From Echinarachnius parma (taxonomy: Eukaryota; Echinodermata; Echinoidea; Clypeasteroida; Echinarachniidae): a stretch of 64,000 nt of DNA. Below are positions 56,577-64,000 of the stretch, one piece after another (positions within the stretch are counted from its first letter, which is position 1; every line of letters begins with the position of its first letter). The stretch covers positions 1-64,000 of the forward strand of contig JBAMJV010009038.1 of the NCBI GenBank assembly GCA_037951105.1. The letters run 5' to 3'. The notes beneath the pieces are model-generated. The model did no database searches and was not told where the DNA came from. It saw only the letters and a program-made list of their open reading frames with translations. Made by a program: the position numbers and the translations under genes.

Positions 56577-56853
56577 TCAACAGAATGGAGTTTCATACTC
56601 TAGGTCATATTTTTCTCCCTTCTTCACAGGGGGTTGGTTTATACCCTGGTAAATGTGAGGTGCGTCTTCGGATGACGCAGTTTCTGCGCCATTCTCGTAC
56701 ATTCCCTCGTTGACATTAGCATAATCTACCGAGGCATGTGGTGGTTTCCTCAGACCTTCGTACGTGTGCAGGGATGTCGAGGTCTCTTGGCTTGGTTCCT
56801 TGTTTTGCCCAGATGACGTTTCCTCTCGCGATGTTGCTACGTCCTTCCGCCAA
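56577..56853 (-). CDS. Gene B, last exon: tyrosine-rich cytoplasmic tail
   Basis: The acceptor TTGTTCTCTTTAACAG is followed by one base completing a codon and 91 further residues to TGA (56579-56577). The reading starts WRKDVATSREE, a positively charged stop-transfer region directly after the membrane exon, and has no kinase domain. Tyrosine motifs: HTYEGL, VDYANV (fits the ITIM pattern V-x-Y-x-x-V and also the Grb2-type Y-x-N), GMYENG (Y-x-N), HIYQGI and a terminal KYDLEYETPFC. The pattern suggests SH2-mediated signalling from a single-pass receptor; this is inferred from motifs alone. Phase matches the preceding exon (2+1 bases). Confidence 0.7.
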
Positions 56854-57023
56854 CTGTTAAAGAGAACAAACCGTTATGATTATATATTCTGTATATATAT
56901 AAATGAGCAAGGAAAATGCAGCTTCCCCAGAAAACCGAAACGTGATCTGCTAATCGTTAGACCGGTGCTCCAAATACTGAGCATAGATGAGAGCAGTTCG
57001 TAGAAACCCTTACCGATGTTATA

Positions 57024-59427
57024 GGCGGAGGGCCAAAGTCGAAAAAAGTGACTTTAGGTTGCCAGATCTCCACAATAGGTTTAAACCGATTTTAATTACA
57101 AGTATTTTTAATGAGACAAAACAATTCAGAGGTCTACCTCAAACAATTTGATGCGAACACCTCCAAATCCAAGATGGCGTCCAAAAAAGCAGTCGTTTTG
57201 TCTTGCTATAGATAATTGGCGAAATTGACCAAACGACACCTCAAATCAGCATTATTTTGCAGTCCTTTTAAAGACAATAAAATTTCCTATAATCTGATAT
57301 GAAACACAATGGGGTTCAGGATATGTAACACGGTAATTTTTAGCCCCAAACTCAAATTTTAGGAATTTTTTCCCAACAATATGAAATTATCGATTTACAT
57401 AATTGCGTATAATTCAATAATTGTATTAGGAGTTGAATTAAAACTTTTCAGAAAACTGTCCAATTATATCAAAAATACTCTGTGAACATTTAAAGTGTGA
57501 ATCGTATCTGAACAAAAAGTTATAGTACTTGGAAGTCAGCATTTGATATCGACAAAACGGGTAGTTTTGCATGATTTCTCATGCTGTACAGGGTGTCTCA
57601 AAAATGTGTAATCTTCATTATCGTATAGGATTTGTATACCAAATGATTGCGTCAATCTCGGGACTCCTTCAAATCCAGTTATGAACAAATCAACAAAACC
57701 ACCATTTCCTGTAATATGATGAATATTCCACCATCAATATGTAATCCGCGTAGATGTCGTGTCTGTCTTGTATTATTTTTTTTAACTGCATTTATCATAA
57801 ATCAAGCGCTAAAAATTAACTTAATTCCACTCCACATGGAGCATTCCAGTCAGCTGCATACTGACGCGCCTGCAATGCATACCAATGCGAATTTTAACCA
57901 TACTGGGTGCCCATGATGTGTTTAAAACATTGTCAAGATCATGTTCATTATCTTGAGTAAGTGTCTTACTGAAGTACACAATATGCGGGACATATTATGT
58001 GCAGAGCGTAAGATCTAGATTCGAACACCATCTTGATCGCAAGGCATGCACCCTTCATGCCCTTCATATCTTATTACATGTATCTGGAGACCATAAAGTT
58101 CTATACAAATTGGCTGACTTAGAATTAAAACAAAACAAACTCAATTGCTAAACCAATATGTACAACACCGAAAAGCCTCAGCAAGCCGAATGTTTATTTT
58201 TTGTGCACTACACTGTACTCGTGTAACCATGGTAACAACAGCCGATTATGGACAGAAATATACCAAATCACCAAATATTTATTTAAAAAACTGAAAAATA
58301 GCAGGTAAACGGTGTCATTTGACATGTGATTTGTTTTCCTTCATGTTCACGCGAAAATGAGTATGCATAATGCGGCCTCTAGTAGCCAGATATATGATTT
58401 ATTGTATTTCTATTGTTGTTGTTACTATGGTTACAAATGTACACGGTGGTACAAAAAGTTACTCTACGATAAACATAATAGCCTATTCAAAGTTTTCTTT
58501 GAACCCTGAAAAAGTCTAGCTAACTGTGGTGTTCCGAATAATAATCATGCTAAAAACATAATTATCCAGATATGGTCGGTCCAACTGTAAATGACGCGCG
58601 CCTCCCATTCGAATATTGCACTAAATAGTGCACTTTGCATGATGGATCATATCGCAGTGAAATTACCGATACACTATTTTCGTGTATTGCAAACCGATGG
58701 CGGAATATATTCATGAAATCACAGAACTACAATATAGAAATGACATAAAAGAAGAAAACTGAAGGTTTTGTTAAAAACGGGTATAAACAATATGTCATTA
58801 TTTAGGAGCATTTCTTGAATAAAGTCCGTAAACAAGAATTACATTTATTGGGGCACCCTGTATAGTGTTCGAAATCGTACAAAAGTGCTGTATTTGTCGA
58901 TACCAAATGCTGACTTCCAGTTATTATAACTTTTTGTTAAGACACGGTTTACACTTGAAATTTTTTACAGAGTATTGCTAATATAACTGTGCAGTTTTCT
59001 GAAAAGTATTAATTCAACTCCCAATGCAATTATTGATTTATGCGGAATTATGTATATCAATAATTTCATATTTTTGGTGGAAAATGCCTAAAATTTGAGT
59101 TTGGGGCTAAACATTACCGTGTTACATATCCTGAAACCCATGGTATTTGGTATCAGATTATAGAAATTTTTATTGTGACTGCAAAATCATGCTGATTCCA
59201 GGTGTCGTTTGAGAAATTTCGCCAATTATCTATAGCAAGTCAAAACGGCTACTTCTTTGGACGCCATCTTGGATTTGGAGGTGTTCGCAAACAATTTGTT
59301 GAGGTAGACCTCTGAATTAATTTGTCTCATTAAAAATACTTGCAAATCAAATTGGTTTAAACTTGTTGTGGAGATCTGGCAACCTACGTCCTTAATGAAG
59401 CCACTTTTTCGACATCGGCCCTCCGCC
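57024..59427. mobile_element. 2.4-kb palindromic element in the gene B intron
   Basis: Ends GGCGGAGGGCC and GGCCCTCCGCC flanked by TA on both sides. Arms of about 560 bases (57024-57586, 58863-59427) pair; shared blocks include CCAAGATGGCGTCC, ACCGTGTTACATATCCTGA and TTTGGGGCTAAAAAT-type sequence. A second TA element (57589-58860) occupies the centre. Non-coding. It fills most of the intron between the transmembrane and tail exons. Confidence 0.75.
57589..58860. mobile_element. Mariner-type element nested at the palindrome centre
   Basis: Ends CAGGGTGTCTCAAAAATGT and, reversed, CAGGGTGCCCCAATAAATGT, with TA flanks (57587-57588, 58861-58862). No transposase frame survives. TGTAACCATGGTAACAAC and its near complement (58223, 58418) form a further inner inverted repeat. 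Confidence 0.7.
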
Positions 59428-59840
59428 TATTAGGGCAAGTCAGAGGCTCAATGAACCCGACACAACCCCGCAGGCAATAAACCAGCAATGGGATAATTTG
59501 GATTAAGAAATCGAACGGGTGCTTTCTTCTACCATGTCTACTAAAAATGTTTGTTTCATCGCACAATATTTTCAATAATTGACATGGATTAATATGTATA
59601 CATTCGCGGCAGGTTTCTATGTGATATAATCTGTTTTACAGCATGTGTCTTACACAACTACATTTGATTGATTGTGGATTGACAAACTCAAGCACTCGTA
59701 TGTAATAATTCCCGAATATGATAATACAAATGCTGGTTTGTGGTCTTATTGTTTTTTATATCTTGACCCTATAAACTGAAATGTATATCTTTAACAAAAT
59801 AAGGGCAATGAGCATTAATGAAATAGATACAACTACACAC

Positions 59841-59964
59841 CATCCAAGACGAAAGTAGTGCATGGCAAACACGAATCCACCGATAATGTTGACAGAGAGC
59901 GAGATTCCAAACAGGGCCCATGGAATCATCAGGGTGTGGTACTGAAAGCAGCTCTCTGATGCAC
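59841..59964 (-). CDS. Gene B, transmembrane exon
   Basis: Acceptor CACTGACACGACAG, donor TTGGATG|GTGTGT; 124 bases, phase 1 in and phase 2 out, matching both neighbours. After ASESCFQYHT comes a hydrophobic run LMIPWALFGISLSVNIIGGF then VFAM, about 24 residues long and ended by HYFR. This is a single membrane-spanning helix between the FN3 ectodomain and the tyrosine tail. Confidence 0.7.
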
Positions 59965-60997
59965 CTGTCGTGTCAGTGTAAGGAATTCGATCAACACAAC
60001 TATGACAATTAAATTGTTGTACACATGCACTTTTATAAGTTTTAATTAGCTATGAGTTCTGATTTCAAGTGTGAAATTGTCTGTTAAATTAAGGTATCTG
60101 TAATATAATTACATAATGTGCCATCTGAGATGTTGTTTCTAAATTAGAACTGAAGGTTTCGTGCAAACATGGTAATCTCCAAGTAAGAGTAATTTTGATA
60201 TGGATACTTCAATTAGCGCACAATGGGATGTCTCAAAACATTGTGTTATTGGAATGATTTGATTTTAAAACATATCATTATTTATTTCACTTACACAACA
60301 TGATTACAATATATTTGAGCGTTCCATTGTCCCATGTATACACTTATAGAGCTATCTGTGTAATGCACTATAGGTTGTACAACAATTGGGAATTCTCAGA
60401 ATATTTTGATCTTGAAACATATTTGTTGTGCGTCAACATTCCATGGCCTTTGTAATTCATAGTAAGTAATGCGTTTGACTCATATTCAGTTTCAGTCACT
60501 ACAAGTATACTCTATATTTGATATGTACAGATACCATTTCATCCATTCATACTATCATGATTATTCTATACAAATGGATAATATGCTATTCAACTACAAA
60601 TTTAAAAGCTTTTAAATTCAATTGAACATGGAATGTATGATTAAAAAAAAAAAAATATGCGTAAACAAAGCATAGGCAATTTGTGTACCAAATAAATATG
60701 TTTAAAAAAAACAATTAGTGTAAATAATAGTAATTTCAAATATGTCAGAAAAAAACAAAATACCCGGTACTGCCGAATCATAGGTATTTTGTAACCTGCT
60801 CGAAAACAAAATGTTTAAGAACTGCGAGGGTTTTATAATATGTCAGTATCATTCAACAACATGTTTAAGACATTTAAATCATATGCTAATAATAAAGTGG
60901 TAAGGGAGGAGTGTACAATTTAGCAGTTGAATTGAATAGATGGATAATTTTCGGATCCTTGCAAATGAATACAGATTAGTTTTTGCCCGACATATTT

Positions 60998-61232
60998 AAA
61001 GAGCTCAACTTTAAAAAGGCTCTAAATTCACTTTTATCAACTTTGGATAAAAGCGCGTTTTGTCTGTCCGATGTTGTAGACATGGCTATGAAATTAAAAC
61101 TGCTCCATATTTTGCTTTAATTGCGTAACTTGCTATTATCATTGTTAGCTAGCTATGAAGCATATTATTTCATTCATAATACATGAGATAAATTCTAGTG
61201 GCTTTAACGCCTTTTGGAACTTAGCTATTCAT
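60998..61232. mobile_element. ~240-bp MITE, CCAAAAGGCGCT family, copy 3 (intronic)
   Basis: Ends GAGCTCAACTTTAAAAAGGC and ACGCCTTTTGGAACTTAGC. It lies in the gene B intron, 69 bases from the FN3 exon at 61301-61553. Diverged relative to the other two copies. Confidence 0.6.
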
Positions 61233-61300
61233 GTGTTGATTACATCAAATTCAACGAAATATCAATGATTATGAACGGTGTTAAGATGTATATGTCTCAC

Positions 61301-61553
61301 TTATTTCAGCAGTCATGGCGATATACTCGCTGCTTATGACGCTCTCGGAACCTCTGTTCAGCAGCGCCACAGATATCGCATATCTTGAAGACGGTTCCAG
61401 CGAAGCGACGTCATACATCCCCGTACAGACCAGTGGAAAGTCGGTGAAAGGAGGCGCCGACCTTTTGCGGATAGAACTGGTATCATCCAGTTTGGGATGG
61501 TATATCCTAACACCTGTGTAACCTTCCCGACAGTTGGAACCTTCGTCTGGTAT
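61301..61553 (-). CDS. Gene B, exon with second half of an FN3 domain
   Basis: Acceptor TTACTCCATATTTAG and donor AATAA|GTGAGA; 253 bases, phase 0 in and phase 1 out, consistent with the exons on both sides. The translation starts IPDEGSNCREGYTGVRIYHP and contains SSRYAISVALLNRGSES, the L-x-P-x-x-x-Y-x-I-x-V-x-x-x-N-x-x-G signature of the F strand of fibronectin type III domains. Two cysteines (SNC and LVC) could pair. Joined to 62855-62925 it forms one complete FN3 domain. Confidence 0.7.
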
Positions 61554-62049
61554 CTAAATATGGAGTAAAGCGTGAGGAGGAAATTCGTTGATAGTTGCAC
61601 AACATAAGTCCGGGCTAAAAAAAAAAAAAATTCCATTAACCGGTGAAACCGTCTGACACATGTTACATTTCACTAACGGACTACTGGACATATGTAGGCT
61701 CAAACCAATGATGTGTATGTTTTTCTATGAAATTACATACATCGGAATAAGGGAAATTAAATAATATAGTTTGATATCATTCATCAGATATCAAAAGGAT
61801 GGTGGGGGTTGCCTATATTTACTTTGTTTAGATACTGTTATCCTCGTAGCTATTATTTGTAGACAACGACTACTTGCATATAAAGACCACCTATGTTATC
61901 CCTTTTTTAAATCAAGTTAAATCAAGAAATTAAGTTAACATGCTAAGAAATACCATTTTCTGTTTCTTTTGGCTGGTACCAAGATAAAGTAAAATTCCAT
62001 ACTTAAGTCAAAGTTTTGATTGGGTAGGTGATTGGGATTTGGGTGATTC

Positions 62050-62490
62050 ATCCGCCAACAAATCTGACAAGAGTCTTGATGTCGAGATGTCTTTGAATGT
62101 TATATATAGATGTTATTGTATTAAATAAGGGTCAGAGGGTCGGGTTCTCAGCTTGGAGGGTGATGGGTGGATTGTTTGCTTGGTCTAGGACGTGTTAACC
62201 TGAATACCGGTCCAGGTCTGCCACTGACTATTACTTAATTGATTATACTTGATATTACACTTTATTATGTATGTCAACTATTGTGTTGATCTATTGATAT
62301 ATAATTATATACAGTTGTATTTAAATGTTAATTACTTAACCAAGAGTTACATATCTTTCGTTTTATATTTTATATTGCTATTATATTATATTTACTGCCC
62401 TGCGCTGGCAGTTTTATGCCAGATGTGTCCTGAGTTATGTACTTTTTTGTTGGCCGAATTCGCCTAATAAAGTGATGATTTAAACAAAGA
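62050..62490 (+). repeat. Possible LINE 3' UTR scrap in a gene B intron
   Basis: Ends GCCGAATTCGCCTAATAAAGTGATG, a terminus style like the LINE at 52012 (GCCGAATAAAATAAT). At 62193-62222 one frame reads RVNLNTGPGL, faintly like an NPGP-type 2A motif. Both resemblances are weak. Confidence 0.3.
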
Positions 62491-62854
62491 ATGATTTTTA
62501 GAATATCCCCCTGAATTCTTTCCAAAAGCAATCATGATTACAATTTATAAACATTGACTAAGTACTTATTATTTTGAAAAAGTACAATGTTTGTTGCCAT
62601 TTACTTGTGGTGGTATTTTAATATTTTGTTTAATTAAGTTTTAGAATACCAATATATTAAAATGTCGCTAATTTGCAATGAATCGACCATCTTATCAAAA
62701 GTCTTGCATAAATTTGAGAATGTTAAAAAAAATGTTAGGAGGTGAATTAGGAAGAAGTTTGGGGAAATATTTATATACCACTTAGCACAACATCATGGCT
62801 AAGGACGCAAATCCTGACTTCAGAAAACATTATAATGCAAGCCCTGATATTCAC

Positions 62855-62925
62855 CTGTATCGACAATGAAATTTGTCCTGGTGTGGTTGAATTCATGACA
62901 GCAACAGACGAGGGTCCTTCGGGTG
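62855..62925 (-). CDS. Gene B, short exon starting the second FN3 domain
   Basis: Acceptor CTTCGTAATTCTTTCAG and donor ATACAG|GTGAAT; 71 bases, phase 1 in and phase 0 out. It encodes PEGPSSVAVMNSTTPGQISL, the usual P-x-x-P start and A/B strands of an FN3 domain, ending SIQ. The phase agreement with exons 63171-63468 and 61301-61553 is the main support for such a short exon. Confidence 0.65.
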
Positions 62926-63170
62926 CTGAAAGAATTACGAAGGAACAACACAATTGTTTATGTACCGTAGTTATAAACGTGCGCATCTTGATGGTGAATT
63001 TAACTATTCATGTACTTATATAGATATGAAACCATTTTGTTTCTCTTTTTTATTGAGAATTCTTCATATGATTTCCGTAATTTTAGACACAAATAACATT
63101 CCCCATGCATGCACTTTATAATTGTAAGGCCCATTCCATTACGATATGTTCATCATCAGTTATAACTCAC

Positions 63171-63468
63171 GGGAGCATGAGGTCGACCCCGAAACATCCA
63201 ATATCCGTCCCTCTCCTCTTTCCCCTGGTCTCACTGCCCTGACTCCGAACACGTAGTCAGTGTCAGGACTCAGACTCGCGATGGTCCTCGTTGCCTCGAG
63301 GCTCCGGGGCAGCACTTGCTCATATTCACTGCTCGGTGTGTCTTCTTTGAAGAACACGTCATAGCCGATCAGTGGTGGGTCACCAAAGCCTGTATTAGCA
63401 TCCCACGCAAGCCACGTTAACGTTACTGTCTCGGTCGTTATACCAGCTATTGCTGGAGGACTTTGAAG
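63171..63468 (-). CDS. Gene B, FN3-domain exon (first visible exon)
   Basis: Acceptor GCTCTCATCCAG and donor GCTCCC|GTGAGT; 298 bases, phase 0 in, phase 1 out. The translation begins LQSPPAIAGITTETVTLTWL and includes FFKEDTPSSEYEQ, then SLSPDTDYVFGVRAVRPGER: a full fibronectin type III domain with the B-strand Trp, the F-strand Tyr and the L-x-P-x-T-x-Y motif. Upstream exons (signal peptide, perhaps Ig or EGF domains as in gene A) must lie beyond 64000. The coding bases are GC-richer than the surrounding introns, as expected for a real exon. Confidence 0.8.
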
Positions 63469-63479
63469 CTGGATGAGAG

Positions 63480-64000
63480 CTATGATCGAGACGGTTATTT
63501 AGAAATATAAAAGTGCCATTGTTAATCATGAGAGTAAGGCTTGAAAATGAATATGCCTAAGGTCCTTTACATCCCGGATATACTTTAACAGCAACTTTAA
63601 ACCATATTTCAGAGTAGGTAATAGGCGTCCTTTCATGTACTCAGTGGGCATACAAATGATAACTGAACACCGAGTGAAGCTTAAATGTTTTGAATTCGAT
63701 TCAATAGTGTGAAACCACACACTATGTTGGCATATTGGCATAATCATATAAAATTGAAAAAAAAAAATAACTATCGTGTACTCTCTTTGTGGGCGATTCA
63801 TATGTTGTGTTACCATGTCACCATGCATGGTCACGGTATGTTTGAAGAATAAAAGAGCTCAGATTCAGCCATTCAAGTGTTAATAAATTATACATCTATT
63901 ATATATTTGTTTTCATAAACTAACAATGATTTTTTCTGAGAACAAATCCGGCATTGTTATAGTAGATCTAATAAAGTATATACATTTTGTTTACCATATC
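63480..64000 (-). other. Intron of gene B (window edge)
   Basis: AT-rich sequence upstream of the FN3 exon on the minus strand. No further exon recognised before the window ends. Confidence 0.5.

Noticed and set aside
62193-62222. 2A motif relic RVNLNTGPGL
   Set aside because: Only a loose match to DVExNPGP, without an adjoining LINE frame.

Overview
The window is AT-rich animal nuclear DNA dominated by transposable elements. It has spliced GT-AG exons, APE-type non-LTR retrotransposons, Penelope-like fragments, many TIR elements, a tRNA-derived SINE and a TTAGGG tract. A LINE whose first ORF carries a 2A-like peptide, CR1/L2-type LINEs with a shared SINE tail, and an Ig/FN3 receptor gene all suggest a marine invertebrate deuterostome, most likely an echinoderm. 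I cannot name the species. All calls come from reading the sequence by eye; no database was searched.

Host genes. Two gene pieces lie on the minus strand. Gene B (56577-63468, 5' end beyond the window) has five phase-consistent exons: an FN3 exon, a second FN3 domain over two exons, a transmembrane exon, and a last exon with a tyrosine-rich cytoplasmic tail, followed by AATAAA. Gene A (31327 down to 30295) has a signal-peptide exon and one Ig-like exon in matching phase 1; its 3' exons were not found. The two probably belong to one tandem family of single-pass cell-surface receptors. Each is downstream of the other only in the sense of gene order; no shared pathway can be shown.

Layout. 1-14.4 kb: a direct segmental duplication (961-5169 and 11850-14240), with several TIR elements present in one copy only, and a small tandem duplication around 7.9-9.7 kb. 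14.4-16.9 kb: a CpG-rich patch, a head-to-head palindrome and a hairpin holding a hammerhead-like Penelope motif. 16.9-20.3 kb: the first copy of a second direct duplication (other copy 38.97-44.65 kb), interrupted by a 1.7 kb palindromic TA-flanked element. 20.6-25.4 kb: a TTAA-flanked element and an inverted duplication of 5.2-6.7 kb, in which an hAT-like MITE carries an 82-bp minisatellite. 26.9-29.7 kb: a broken LINE. 30.3-31.3 kb: gene A. 31.9-32.6 kb: an hAT-like element with perfect 8-bp TSD. 33.7-37.2 kb: a CR1/L2-like LINE with a SINE inside. 39-45.7 kb: G-rich elements, a GATA-motif foldback array and several MITEs. 46.5-49 kb: LINE and Penelope scraps. 52.0-55.7 kb: the best-preserved LINE (2A motif, endonuclease, RT), broken by a frameshift, a stop and a TTAA MITE. 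56.6-63.5 kb: gene B, with nested palindromic elements in its introns.

The duplications matter because they supply natural empty sites. Several insertions can be delimited to the base and their target-site duplications read directly (5-bp, 4-bp and TA).
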